Source: Tolypocladium sp. Sup5 PDA-1 (lineage: Eukaryota; Ascomycota; Sordariomycetes; Hypocreales; Ophiocordycipitaceae). Taken from it: a DNA stretch of 64,000 nt. This document shows, piece after piece, positions 22,201 through 34,732 of the stretch; within the stretch, counting starts at the first letter, position 1, and every line of letters begins with the position of its first letter. The notes beneath the pieces were generated by a model, which was not told the DNA's origin, did no database searches, and saw nothing but the letters and a program-made list of their open reading frames with translations. A program made the position numbers and the translations under genes. The stretch lies in NCBI GenBank assembly GCA_000750105.3, contig JPHH03000063.1:62001-126000 (forward strand), written 5' to 3'.

Positions 22201-23947
22201 CGCTCCGGCTGGTGGCATTGTGCGTGTGTACTGTGTAAGCAGAGCAGCCAGCATCAATCCGAGACAACACCAGCATGGGACAAGACAGGAAGCTCAACGA
22301 CGTCCATCCCCGCATCCATCCATCCTCGACCCGGCTATTATAGTCCTCCCTGCCTTGGAATAAAAGGAAGTACGGATACAGGAAGAAGAAATTTTTTATC
22401 CTCCGATGACAGAGCCTGGAACTTTTTAGCTCTGTTTTCGTATTCCCGTTTCCCCCCTCGGCGCTCCCATCCCCGGGCTTCATCTGTCTCCGGCGACCAT
22501 CTCATCCCGCAGCTTCCTTTAATTTCATGCTCGGAAAATCTTACCTCACCTTTCTAACCTCGCGCAAGGTTCGTCCGATGGACCGTGGTAAATTGACGGG
22601 TTTATGAAGGCACGAGTGCTACCATGCTCGTGTTCCCTGTCCTCTATTCATTCAGTGTTTCGCACCTTGATCGTAATCTCCTCTGCCACGAATCTCAAAA
22701 ACAGGTCAACGCCGATGGACGATGATGATTCAGCGTCCCTCGCAGATAGCGCCGATCGCAGCGAGTGAGACAGGGAACACACGATTCACGAGTGACCCCC
22801 TGCTGTCGTGCATGGCATTGTGGACGGCTCCGTCTCAGATTTGGCCGTCTTGTGGGGGGATCGAACGACTCTCTCCAGATGCGAGAAGCAGCAACCGCTC
22901 TTATTCACTGCCATGGGCCGCTGCGTTGCATTCGATTCAGAGGTCGATATGGCAGTAGAGTATAGGACGGACAACTCCGTAGGACGTACAGATATGTACG
23001 AAATGGCTACTAATAGGGCCCTTGACGACTCTTTGACCATTGTGCATGTCTTTCCCTGCCCAATTATGCACCCTCCAACCAACCCCTTTTCTCTGTCCTC
23101 TTCATCTGAACTTGTGCGTCATTACAAAGTTTCGCGCATGAATGAACTTTTAAGGAAACCATTGTCGGCCCGTGGCTCACAATTGCCCAAATCCTCCCAC
23201 TTTTGGCTGGGTATATATAACCACATGGCTTTCGCCTGTCGAGTTCGTCCCCCCAGGAGCAGGCACCCTCGGCCACAGAACCGATAACGAAGAGCAGCAA
23301 ACAGGGCATCCCAGTAGCAAACAGTGTTCCGTTAGGTCTATCAGGAGATGGACCTGCACTTCAGAGGGCCTACATGCGTTGCGGATGATGTACGGACGTA
23401 CATCGCTGCATTCCCCCGGGTGCCGGTGAGAGGCTCGTGCTGCTGCATATCTATGGCTAAAAGCGTGATCCCTCTCGCACAGCATTCAACCTGCAACTTC
23501 CAACTGCCGTGACTGGGGCAATTACACGGAACCCGTCTTCCGAAGACTTTGATTCCGGTGTCGATGATGCTGTTTTCAGCAAGTAGAGACTATACTGTCT
23601 GTTCAACGCCATGACTTGAAATGCCTTGGTGTGGCCATCAAAGTCTCTACCAACCGGCCCAATTAAATGCAAATATTACTTGCTATTAGCGAAAGAAAGA
23701 AGAATTGGGAGAGGGCGTCGCGGTTTGCGCATGCTGTTTCTCCAGTGCGGTCTAGGGTGGGTCGAATGGCCCAACCAGCTCAACACAACAACACCACTCC
23801 CGCGGAGCTAAGAGTGAGATGTCCCTCGGGAAAGTCATTCATCATTCATATCAAGGCCAATCTGAACCCAATCCGATTTTCCGTGCCCCAGAAACCAAGC
23901 TGAGTCTCCCTGCCCAATCCCATCCTGTCCCCAACGCACATAACCGA
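19268..23947. other. Gene-poor region, 4.7 kb
   Basis: Upstream of the EGF-module gene and downstream of the mutarotase-family gene. A CAGGTTCAGGTCCAGGTTCA minisatellite lies at ~20988-21014 and a homopolymer C run at ~21069. Many frames of 60-200 codons exist on both strands, but all are Arg/Ser/Pro-rich, overlap each other and lack recognisable motifs. I support no gene here. Confidence 0.45.
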
Positions 23948-24523
23948 TCACGCCTGGTAAAACACCTCCTCCATCGACCGCCACCAGCCCGGGTCGCCCG
24001 CCTCGGAGCTCGTCGCGCCATCCACGAGGCTCTCCTGGAAGCCGTCCGTCATCTTCCACCACTCGCGGACCTTGGGGTTCTCCGCCATGCGCTGCATATC
24101 CCCCGCGAAGTCGTACCCGAGGTACTTGAAGGACCCGAAAAGCAGGCCCGTCTTGTCGTCGTACCAGATGCTGTCTGTTTACGAGGATATTAGCTATCAG
24201 CGATTCTGAGAATGGCGAGGGGGAGGATGGATGGATGGTCAAAGGGGAGACCTGGGCATGGGCGCTGTTTGCGCGAATCCTGAGCGTGTGTTGTTGGTTC
24301 CAACTTCCCACTTACAGTCTTCCATGTTGCAGTCCTTGATCTGCTTGGCCACCTCGGGCCAGATCTTCGCATGGCACGCCTTGTACGCGTCCACGCACTC
24401 CGGCTTCAGCTTCACGACCTGCCCAAACCGCCGTCCGGGGTTCCTCTTCCTCGGCGGCGGCTGCGCGCCCTCCACGCCCGGCGGCGACTTGGGCGGCTCG
24501 GTCGGGGATTGCGGCTGCCACAT
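23948..24523 (-). CDS. L-rhamnose mutarotase family (RhaM, DUF718) protein
   Basis: Two exons, complement(23948..24174, 24316..24523), with a 141 nt intron, give 144 residues. The core starts at RFGQVVKLKPECVDAYKACH and continues HAKIWPEVAKQIKDC, then across the junction NMEDYSIWYDDKTGLLFGSF, and ends EWWKMTDGFQESL and WWRSMEEVFYQA. This is the compact alpha/beta-barrel fold that interconverts L-rhamnose anomers. The conserved His, Tyr and paired Trp residues of the family are present. The first ~30 residues are Pro-rich, atypical of bacterial RhaM (about 104 residues), and the start may be wrong. No rhamnose-pathway genes are adjacent, so the physiological sugar is uncertain. Confidence 0.85.
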
Positions 24524-25495
24524 ACTCGCGTATAAAAGCCGTCGGGTAGTTCTCGCTGTCGCGTGCCCGATCCTCTGCGCTCGTCTCCGCGTCTGCCTCG
24601 CTCAAGGATCGCGAAGGAGGTTTATCCCAGCGGGAAGCGAGGAAATAACAGAGCAGAGTAAAGTAAAGAAAGGATGGAAGTTCAAGACGGCCACGGTAAA
24701 CGAACGTCTTCCTTCGGAGATCCGTCCCTCATTCCCCGCGCTCGTTTGGGGGCAAGGGAAAGAGGGGGGGGGGGCAAACAAGCCAGGAAACGCAAGGATC
24801 CTCTCAGAAACCCCGCATATGGATGGAGCTTGCTTTGTCGACGGAACTGCCTGCCTGCCTGGAAAGGACGGCTACGTTGCTTACTGTACCAAGTCGTGAG
24901 ACCTTTGTGCTACGTACGTCGTGCTACTTCGTGCTACGTCACGTTTGGTGACTGGTTCGTGCAAGCGGCAGGTGGGGGGAAACGTGGCTGTTTGTCAACA
25001 TGGTTGGAGGCTCAGCGGGCCGAGGTGAATCGACCCGACGGCTCACCAGACCATCTTGCCCTGTTGCCGTGGCGTTGCCTTTCCTGCACGTCTCATAGCC
25101 TCAGTCACTCCAGACAGTCACTCACGTTGTGAACGGCACAGTCCGAGCACCCCGGGGGTTTGGAGCTGCGTCGTGACATCAAAACCAGATAACCATGTTT
25201 CCCAAAGGAGTGTGTCTGTCGAGCATAGTCCATGTAGTAGATGACAATGAAACGCTGTAAGCAATGCTCACTCGCAAAGGAGAGGAATGGCGTGTCACAA
25301 GGACTCGCCCATAACCAACTAGATCCATCCTGCCCTTCCTGCTGTCCTCGAACGCCAGAATTTCCAACCTGCTTTATCCGTGCATCTGGGTATTTTTCGG
25401 TATTGCTCCGAGCCGCAGCGTCTCCACCCCGTTTCCCCATACGCTAAAATGACAATCGTACCGTCAACTTGCCCTGGCGTTTCGACTTCGGCTAG
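24524..25495. other. Intergenic region
   Basis: About 1 kb between two genes on the same strand. It includes a 10-base G run (~24766) and a CGTGCTAC-type direct repeat (24905-24945). I see no supported gene. Confidence 0.5.
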
Positions 25496-26558
25496 TTAGT
25501 TCCTGGACTCGTCGTCCCGATACTGGGGTGGCGGCTCCTCGGGATTCTCCTCCATCAGGCCGACCTTTTCTACATCGGTGGCTTGCTGGCGCGATCGCTG
25601 CTTCTTGCGGCAGCAGCGGGCACCCCGACTGCGCTTGCATCTGGCGAACCGAGTCAGGCGATATACGACGCTGCAGAGGAGCATGGCAAAGCTGTGATTA
25701 AGTCAGCGTGGATTCCGACACTTGAGTTGGGGGGATAGATGCATACACTGCGACTCCCACACCGGCGGTAATGCCCATCAGGATCGGCAAGAAGATGTAC
25801 GAGGCAATATTCTTGAGGAGCTTGCGCCAGTCGTGATGATGCGGCTCCATGGTCTCGTGGTCCGGGCGGCCACCGTGGAGAGGGACGACGCCCTCGTCAG
25901 TGTGGCCCTTGTGGCCATGCGGGTGACCCTTGTGGTGTCTGTGACGGCCGCAACCCTTGCCCTTGAATGATTTGAGCGCCTTGAAGACCTCTCCAGCCAA
26001 GCCCTTGGCCTTGCACCACATGGAGCCGCACTCCATCCCGTCCGCGTCCTTGAGCACGACATTGCCGATGACAATGTCCTCAGTCGCAGCCTTTACCAGC
26101 TGCACCTGGATGGCGGGGACGCCCTCGACAAAGCGGCTTCCAACCTCGATGACCCTCAGCTCGACGTCGATGAGCTGCATCTGCTGGTCTTGGTCCATGG
26201 CCGCAGGCTCAATGGCAAGGCTGTAACCGAGCCTCTGTTCCTTCTCCTTGCCATCGCCCTTGACGAGGATGGCCGTGAGGTCGCCGTTCCAGGGATCGGC
26301 GTGAGGGTAGAGCTCGAAGCCGTTGAGCATCAGCTTGGACCCGTCCGCCACGTCGAAGTCCAGCCTCAGATGGCTGTCCTTGCCTTTGCATTGCGCGCAG
26401 GGGACGCTCAGGCTCTGCGAAAGGGCACTCGGAGGCAGCGCAAATGTCTCGGCGTGGATGGGCAGCGCCTTGAAGATGTCCTCGTCCGCCTCGGATATCT
26501 CGGGCACGATGACAAACGCAGCGGCCGTGGCCGCGAAGGCGAGCGGCTTGAACAACAT
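25496..26558 (-). CDS. ER/secretory-pathway membrane protein, DUF7728-like, with PPxY tail
   Basis: Two exons, complement(25496..25691, 25747..26558), give 335 residues. Residues 1-~22 form a signal peptide (MLFKPLAFAATAAAFVIVPE). The lumenal domain has paired cysteines in VPCAQCKGKDSHLRLDF and MECGSMWCKAKG and ends in a His-rich segment (RHRHHKGHPHGHKGH). A membrane span lies at about residues 250-282; the intron splits it, and joining restores an uninterrupted hydrophobic stretch. The tail is basic and Cys-rich (RCKRSRGARCC) and ends with PEEPPPQYRDDESRN. This contains a PPxY motif of the kind bound by WW domains of Rsp5/Nedd4 ubiquitin ligases. The resemblance to fungal DUF7728 proteins is from memory of the family pattern, and the function is unknown. 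Metal binding by the His stretch is possible but unproven. Confidence 0.78.
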
Positions 26559-27338
26559 GGTGGCGACCTTTGCGTACTCGATTGAGGTCGATGCAGTTGG
26601 CGATGAGCACAAAGTAGATGGCCGGTTTCCTTTCGTGGGTGAAGTTGATGATGATGATGGAAAGGAAGAGGGATGAAATGGAAGAGGGGAGAACGAGAAG
26701 GGAGCGTCGGAGGCGGAGGGATGATGCACGCCCTGCTGAGGCTGCTGCCCTTCCCCGGAAGCTGCGGTGGCATGGGTGGCGCCTCAGAGCCGGGGCCCAC
26801 AAGTACCCACAAGTACCCACAACCCTGACACCTGATTTGGCTCAGGGGGTACGAATACGCGTACTAGCCAGCTCTGCACGCGGCAGGTACCGAGTCCTAC
26901 CTCAACCACCTGAGGCATCAACTACGCCATCCATCATATTACCGCATTGGGACAACTCCTGACGGGTGCATCACGGATTCACGGCACAGTGATTACGGAT
27001 AGAACCAGAACCATCCAGACGCAGGGCCATCGCCGTGTCTGGGGGCTTGCCATGCGGCCGGGCAAATCACCGTTTCATTAGCTACCTGGCCAAATCGTTT
27101 TTGCTACTCGAATGCATTCTTTCACCCTCATTTCGCCAGCTCGTCCGAGCACGTGGACACCGTGGTGCACCGTTCCGGAGTGTTGCACACAATTTCTTTC
27201 AGCTGGGCGTTTTGTGCGGCAGACGGAGACGTGGCCAGTCGACGCAGACAAACCAAGCAACGAGCAAGTAGGAGTCGTCGTCTCGTGTCTACCACGATGC
27301 CGACAAATTTCCACACAGAAAGGCCCAATCTTCATTCC
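26559..27338. other. Intergenic region with 10-bp tandem repeat
   Basis: Promoter of the preceding membrane-protein gene and 3' flank of the mucin-like gene. A CCCACAAGTA unit is repeated about three times at 26798-26823. No gene is seen. Confidence 0.5.
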
Positions 27339-30300
27339 TCACAGCAGCGCGGCCTTCAGTTTGCCGACGACCTTGCCCCATCTCGACCACAGATCACCAT
27401 CATCCTGTGGCTCCTGTTCTACTCCACGGTTGACAATGCCGTCTCCAAGAGCCGTCACGTTCTGGTGTCGGTGAACTGGCGAGTCTCCGCCCCAAGGATA
27501 GTTGGCGTTGTTCGGCAGCTTTGTCTCTGGTGGGCGCTCCGTCGTGGAATCTGGATGAATCAACACCTGCGACCCTGACAAAGATTCGCTCCTCGTCACC
27601 GACGTGTGGAACGTCGTCGGAAGGGGATATGTGTCTGTGCCTGTATCCCGTGTTAGCGCCCATTCACCCGTGAACTATTATGTGACGACTTACCCGCCGA
27701 TGAGTTGGAGGCAATCGAAGATACGTCGTAAGTATCTGTCGAGCTTGGGTGTCCGCCGATAAAAGTCGCTGGGCTGGTCAAAGTCGACGCGCCCAGGCAC
27801 TTCGTCATTGTTGTCATGCCAGCTACAATTATGGTACATGTTGCCGCACTTGTACTGCTCTCAGGATCAGGATACGGATATGTCACCGAATGTGTGCAAG
27901 TCGTGTCGGAGCCGGATGTGCTGACGCGCATGCCGGTGCTGTTGTGGAGCCCCGACGACCTCTCGGCTTCTGTCGATTGGCCTCCACTGGGCCGAGAAAT
28001 TATCGTCGAGTTCTGCCAGCTCTGCGACTTCGATGTCCGCGACGTGGTTGGGCTGGCTCCAGTTGTCCATGCCGATGTGAAACTGGTGGCATTGCTTGGA
28101 CCAACACCTGAATCGGAGGTCACATTCGTGATCGTTGTGAAAATTACCGTGGCGCGTACTCGAGACGTCAAGGTGACCTTTGTCAAGGGAAGTCTGGCCG
28201 TGTTGGTCGTCTCAGAGGAGAACATAGTTGCCGATGCTCCCCTGGTGGTGTTTGTCCACAAAGGCGAGCTCGTCTGGCCCGATGACTCGGAACTTATTGC
28301 ACTTGATGGCCCTGACCCTGTCGGTTGAGTGCTGCGGTGCCTCGTTGACGACTTGGCTGTTGGATCGGCAGAGCGGCCACCCGATGTAGTCGAGTTGCTC
28401 CATCGGGTCGAGGAGCCCGGGCTCTGCGTGAGTGTCGAAGTGACATGCTTCGTGAGAGTTACCTTGCTCGTCGAGTTGTGCGAGGTGACTGTGCGGACCT
28501 TGGACCACGTCGATGTCGCACCTGTCGTAGAGTTTGGCACCCCTGTATTCAACGAAGAGGACGGACGCCCGCTGGTTGGCCGCCACAGGGTCGAATTCGA
28601 CGTCATTGGGAATGGGGCAGAGCTGCCCCTTGGAGGCACCGTTGAACCGTGCCTTCGCCAGGATGAGATCCGCGTTGTCGAGTTGGTCCGTGTTGAGTAC
28701 GGAGCCGTTGGAGTCGAAACCCCAGTCGAAAGCCTGGAGCTTCTAGTACTCCCTGGCGCGCTCCTAGTGGAATTGTGGCTTGTTGGATATGGCGGGTTGC
28801 TGGAAACAGAGACCGTTACAGATACCGTGGCGGTACTCAATCTTTTACTTGTGTGAATTTTCGTGAGGTCCCTCCTGGAAGAGTAGGTGAAAGCGGATGT
28901 GGAATTTGCGGTAGACACGGCTTTTGTCACGGCTGTGTTGAACGAGCTGTGATGACTGCCGCTGCTCACTCTAGACCGGCTTGTGGCCGTAACCGTACCC
29001 AGGATGCTCGAGGTACCAAGCCGAGTCGTCCACGATCCCGAAGTTGAATTGAGATAAGGAGGCGAGCTACCAGGGACGCTCGACAGAGTAGTGGGGAAAC
29101 CTGATCTGGGGCTGGCCGTCGTGAGCCGCAACTTGGAGCTGCCGGAGGTCACAGTTCGACTCGTCGCGGTGCTAATCCAAGGACCTTTGGATCTCTCGGT
29201 AGCCCCAGACAGAGTTGTCGAGTTTAAAGGAACGGGGAAACTGGTGATGTTCGAGGGAGGGAGCGGTGGTTGAGTTGTGCGCACAGATGTCGAAGGGACG
29301 GACGAGACTTCTGAAACATAGGTAGTAGATGAATTTTCAGGAAGCGAGGTTGACGTCGAAAGCATAGAGGTACCGGAAAGTGGACCTCGAGAGATACTTG
29401 GAGATGATGTGGTCGAAATGTTGGGATGTACGAGAGTTGATGTTATGGAAAGGGTAATGGAAGATCCTGTAGGCACAATCGAGGACACGGAGGTTGGACG
29501 AGTCGTCTGTTCTCCTGTCTCCCCTGCAGTGCTGGAGTTGGTCCACACCGTCGTGGTTCCGCCTCCCGTTTGGCGTGTAGGCGTCTGATCCGGAACCGAA
29601 GAGGTGGAAAAAGTCTGCTTGCGTGTAGACGTCAAAGTTACAACCCGAATGGACGACGGCGGCTCACTAGTTACAGAAGTATTTGTCGGGCTTGCCCACA
29701 CCGTTGTGGTTCCACCTCCCGTTTGATGTGTAGGCGTCTGAGCTTGACTGGAAGAGGTGTACAGAGTCTGCTTGTGTGTAGACGTCAAAGTTATAATCCG
29801 AATAGATGACGACGGCTCACTAGTCACAGAAGTATTTGTCAGGTCGGTCCAGGGGTGGGTCGACCTAGAGTCTGTAGAAGAGCTATTCCGAGGTCCGCCG
29901 GACGATGCTCCGGGCAGAGACCTCGAGGCTGTCAAGGTTCCCAAAGCCGTAGACGATCTCGTGAATGTTGCCCACACGGTTGAAGGGGAGATTGCAGTGC
30001 TAGACTTGCTGGAGCTGGTCAAGGTGCTTGTCGTTCCAACAGGCGGACTCGATGCTGACATTGTAGAGCCACTTCCCGTGAGAGCGGAAGATGAACTCGC
30101 TGTCGATAGCGTAGTACCACTTTCTGTGAGCGCCGAAGATGAACTCGCTGTCGATAGAGTAGAACCACTTCCTGTGAGCGCCGAAGTCTTTGTCAAAGTC
30201 CGGTCGACTGATGAACCCGATGTCGACACGGTAGGGCCGCTTCCTGTGAGCGTTGAAGACAAAGTCCATGTTGACATAGTATAACTACTTTCTGTGGGAA

Positions 30301-32724
30301 CGAAAGACGAACTCGCCGTCGATTGAGTAGGGCCACTTCCTGTGACAGTGGAGGATGTCGAATTCAGGTCGACTGGCGAACTCGATATTGACACAGTAGA
30401 AGTGCTTCCTGTGACAGGGCCAGTTACTGTGAGCGTGGAAGACTTCGTCAAAGTCAGGTCTCCCGAAAGGCTCGATGTCGACACACTCGAGCCGCTTCCC
30501 GTGACAGGACCAGTTACTGTGAGTGTGGACGACTTCGTCAAAGTCAGTTCTCCCGGAAAACTCGATGTTGACACACTTGAATCTCTCCCTGTCGTAGGAC
30601 CAGGTCCTGTGATAGAAATACTTCTTGTGAGCGCGGAAGATGTTGAAGTGTGATTGCCGGTGTGTGGCAAAGCTGAGCTATCAAATGACGCCTCCGAGCT
30701 TGTTGGAGGCAATGAACCACTTCCCGTAGGCGCGGAATACGAACTTGACTTCGGTCCAGTAGAGCCACTTCCAGTGATGGCGGACGATTTCGTGGTAGAC
30801 CAGTGGCCGGTCTCGCCCAATGCAGAGCTATCAAATGACGCCGCTGAGCTTGTTGGAGGCAATGAACCACTTCCCCGGGGCGCGGAAGATAAGTTTGACG
30901 TCGATGCCGCAGAGCCGCTTCCCATGATGGTGGACGATTTAGTTCCAGTCCAGTGGCCAGTCTCCCCTAAAGCAGAGCTATCGAATGATGCTGAGATTGT
31001 CGGGGACAATGTATGGGTCACAACCAGCGAAGTCGAACGTGATGTGACAGTGGTACGCATCGTTGGCGCTGACACCGATCCGCTAGGTTGGGACCCGGAT
31101 ATTACTGTTCCATTAATCACTGTGGTGCTACCCAGAGTAAAGGATGGGCCAGGTGTGCTGGCAGTGCCTGAATGGGTCAATGACAGAGACGAGCTCAATT
31201 CCGAGGTCAGTGAGCCCGACCAGCCAGAAACTTTCGAAGATGTCGCGGTTGGTGTTGACACAGAGTTCGAAGCGGATACTACAGGCGTGATTGTCACCCG
31301 AACTGTGCTTGCTGCTCCCGAGGATGACGGCGCCTGATTGCCTGGAGACTTGCTGGACGCAGACGAACCCGACGAAGAATGCGACAGGGTGTTCGGCAGC
31401 CCACTTGAGCCGCTACGCGACACAGAAGAAGCGTCAATGGATGACCCAGAAGAAGAACCCAGAATCGTGGACAGTGATTCCGACATTGGGGTTGCCTGTG
31501 ACGTCGTAAACGTGTAGCCTCCGCCCTTGGACGTGGTCGACGTCGCCACGTCTCCCGTGGACGACGGCGAGCTCCAGACACTGGACTGCCACTTTGTTCT
31601 TGTCGAGAATTGAGATGGTACGTCTGTCGTGGGCAACAGCGAGCCCGAGACGGTTGGCTCTCCCTTGGTAGTCCCTGTCGAGCCTCGAGATGGCGAGGCA
31701 ATCACAGGCGTTTCTGTGGTTTCTGCCGAGGAACTGGGATCGTCGGCAGACTTCGTCGTGTCGGACCCACTGGAAGTCGTCGAGTCTTCAGATAGAGAGG
31801 CAGTCATAGTCGATCTCGTGCTTCCAGCCGAGGAATTGGGATCCGTCGAGATATCCGTCATGCCTGATCTGCCTGATCCACTAGAAGCCGTCGAGCCTCG
31901 AGATGGCAAGGCAGTCACAGGCATTTCTGCGCTTTCTGCCGAGGAATTGCGGTCCGTGGATATTTCCGTCGTGTCAGACCTACCAGAAGTCGTCGAGCTT
32001 CGAGATGACGAAGAAGTCACAGTCGATCCCGTGCTTCCGGCCGAGGAGCTGGGATCAGCATCGGACTTTGTTGTGCGTGATCCGCTGGAAGTTGCAGAAC
32101 CTCCAGTTTGAGAGGTAGTCACAGGCAACCCCGTGCTTTCAGCAGCGGAATTGTGGTCCGTGGAGAATTCCGTCGTGTCTGATCTACCAGAAGCCGTCGA
32201 GCCTCGAGATGGCGAAGCCGTCACAGGCATGTCCGTGCTTTCAGCAGCGGAGCTGTGATCCGTGGAGGACCTCGTCGTGCCTGATCCAGTAGAGGTAGTC
32301 GAGGACGCTGCCCCAGAGTGAGGCCGAGTCGAATAGCCGTCCGAAGAAGTCGCAGCACCGGGGTCAGACCGAGAAGTTGCAGTTGGGGCAGCTGTCTCGT
32401 CTGTCGACTCGTCCGGAGGAGGGTCTAGAGCATCAGTTAGCTTCGGATTGGAACAACAACTCGTCTCAACTTACAATATCCCGAGGCTGAAGCGGAACCA
32501 GAGGTAGAGGTCTCAACTCCGTAGGGAGGCGGATTGCTGTAGTAGTTGCTCGGCTCACCATAATAGCTAGGTGGTGACTCGCGAGCCTCCACACGGCCAT
32601 CCTTGCCATTGAGACGCTGCCGAGCGCCAGGCTTCCGAGCGCCATGCTGGGCAGTGATACCAGAAAGGCAGAAACATAGGAGGAATACCGACAAGAAGCC
32701 GACAGAAGGCGTCGTCGGCCTCAT
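27339..32724 (-). CDS. Secreted Ser/Thr-rich mucin-like repeat protein (1760 aa)
   Basis: Three exons, complement(27339..27640, 27694..32424, 32475..32724), give 1760 residues. The ATG at 32724 opens a signal peptide (MRPTTPSVGFLSVFLLCFCL, then SGITAQ). A short Arg/Lys region and a Tyr/Pro-rich patch (SPPSYYGEPSNYYSNPPPYG) follow. About 1500 residues of Ser/Thr-rich sequence follow, with many NST/NSS/NTS glycosylation sequons. They contain at least four repeat families: a ~40-residue unit around MPVTASPSRGSTASGRSDTT (genomic 31.6-32.3 kb); an ASFDSSALGETGHW unit (30.6-31.0 kb); LTKSSTLTVTGPVTGS (30.2-30.6 kb); and TNTSVTSEPPSSIRVVTLTS (29.6-29.85 kb). Near the C-terminus four cysteines cluster (TTCTHSVTYPYP...TCTII...TKCLG). 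The end is charged, with no obvious GPI signal or membrane span. It is probably a heavily O-mannosylated cell-surface or extracellular-matrix protein. Repeat number may vary between strains. Confidence 0.85.
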
Positions 32725-34732
32725 GGTGGCGGAGAATAACGGAGCTGCCAAGACTCAGCATCGCGAGCACCACCCCCATCGTTTGGGCAGTTGATGGTCG
32801 ACTCACCTGCTCTCTACAGATAGTACTGAGGACAGATATCCAGGTTTCTCCAAAAGAGAATAACGAATGTGCTGGCCGGGCAAAACAAAAAAGGGTTCCG
32901 ACGAGCGGGTCTGCTCGGCCTTCTAAAAGAGAGAATCGTCTCCAAACTATTAGATGGCGAGGCGGGAAGTTGGAGACGAAAAGGTGATGACGCGCAACAG
33001 GGGGTAGAAGAAGACGTGTATGCCGAAAAAGGATGTGAGGAGGGGGAGGAGAAGAAGAAGAAGAAGAAGACGGGAGAGGGAAACGAGGGTGCGCGGTCTG
33101 GATGTCACCAGCTGGTGGACATGGCAGGAGCTCGGTGCAGCAGGCGCGAGGCGGGAGTCGGCTGGCAGCTGTGCAAGTGTAAGTGCTGGCCAGCTGCCGG
33201 CCATACACGAGGCATCTCGCCCTCTCGACCAGCGCGTTTGCTCCCGTTCCGTTGACCTCGCTCGCTACGGGTAGTCACCCACTGCTTCGTCCGCCAGCTG
33301 GTGGGTTGCTCGGCAGCTCAAACTGGCAGCTCTTCAGCGTCATCTCGTCCGTGAGACTGCATGGCCTCGCTGCTCGCTGCTCGCTGCTCGCTGCTCGCTG
33401 CTCAGCCATTCTACCCGAAACGGAAGAGGCGAACGTTGGTGATCTCGGCAAGGATGGAGGAGAGCGTGTGCTGCACAGTTCTCGGCGTGAACAGTTCGGC
33501 TCCGTGGTCTCGGAGCATTTGCCTCGTCTACATGTTACTGGCGACGGCTCGTACAGGCTCATATGCCGTCTCACCAACGACTTGAAGCTGTACCGGTGAT
33601 ACAGCGTAGGGGTCTGTTGACTGTAGAGTGCAAGCCAACCTGCTATGGGTCTTGCTAAAGATTAATTTGAGGCAATTTAGTTCAGGGCACTGCCGGGGTG
33701 TATGAGCATGGCCATTATTTGCATTCGAGACAAGGACCGACTGTCTCACCAGCTGCTTCCTTGATCAACCTCGGCTTGACATCACCTCACCAAGTGGACA
33801 CAGCTCGACACTGCTCCCAGTTGCTCTAGGGAACAATCTTTGACAAGAAGAACGTACTTCGACGCTTCACCCACTCCCATTTGTCGTTCGCCGACAAAAT
33901 TGCCCTCTGGATTCGCTTGGGTTCTGTACTACAGAGCTGCCGGATCTACTCATCTGTCAATGCGGCTTCAATGCCAGATCTCGGCTCCATCCTGTCAGGT
34001 TACGCCTTCATCGAAGAAAGCCCCAGAAAACCCTCGTCTAGCAAAGCGCAAATCCCGGTGCTTGTGTCACGAGCCGGTGCACCAAGCCTTCTCGGAACCG
34101 TTGCATCGCGCAGGGAGCCGACAGCAAAGCCACCGGTTCCTTGTGGCACCGTTACCCCTGACTCGACCATGGGTAAGGAAGCTGTTGTATCCCAACGTAT
34201 GGACGGTTTGTCCAAGTATCATTGAGCTGCATCTAGGTCATCAGTGATCACTTAGTGCGGAAGTGCTGATCGAAGGCAAATCCTATCTCTGCTCTACAGA
34301 TCGAATGGGACCTCAATTGGGTTAGTCAATTGGTCTACCTACCTATGAACTAGACGCTCTTGAATATTCATGTTTCCCGTTGTATTTTGATGTAATCTGC
34401 GCGTCTCTCTCTAAGATCATTTACACACCACGTGTCATTGGGTCATAGGTTGTCCACGATGATCCCCTCCCTTGTTTCTTCACTCAGCCCCAGATCTGCA
34501 TCCTTCGAGTTGGCATTACTCACACTAGGTTGACGAGTCATTTGAGGCTCTAAATCAATGAAGGCCCACGGCTTATGCACAAACGACTGTGGGTTTGCGG
34601 TATAACCCTCATGCGAGGTCCGTAATAGCTTGGTGCTTACGCCGCTTGCCAACACACCCTTAAACACCCCCTCTTCCTTGTGCATTCTAGATTTGCTCCG
34701 TTGTAACTTAGGTATCTCGACTACCGGAACAA
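32725..34732. other. Gene-poor region upstream of HET pseudogene
   Basis: Holds the mucin-gene promoter, a GAAGAAG microsatellite (33050-33070) and a CTGCTCG heptamer repeated about five times (33364-33403). An 80-codon frame on the minus strand (34443-34685) has protein-like composition (SFVHKPWAFIDLEPQMTRQP) and may be a fragment of something, but I cannot name it. From ~33.6 kb the sequence becomes more AT-rich than its surroundings. Confidence 0.4.

Noticed and set aside
29757..30653. Long plus-strand frames opposite the mucin-like exon (for example 175 and 103 codons with repeating VEPLPV-type sequence)
   Set aside because: They are the complement of the Ser/Thr-rich repeats, so their regular look comes from the repeats on the coding strand. 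The coding strand has a signal peptide and consistent splicing.
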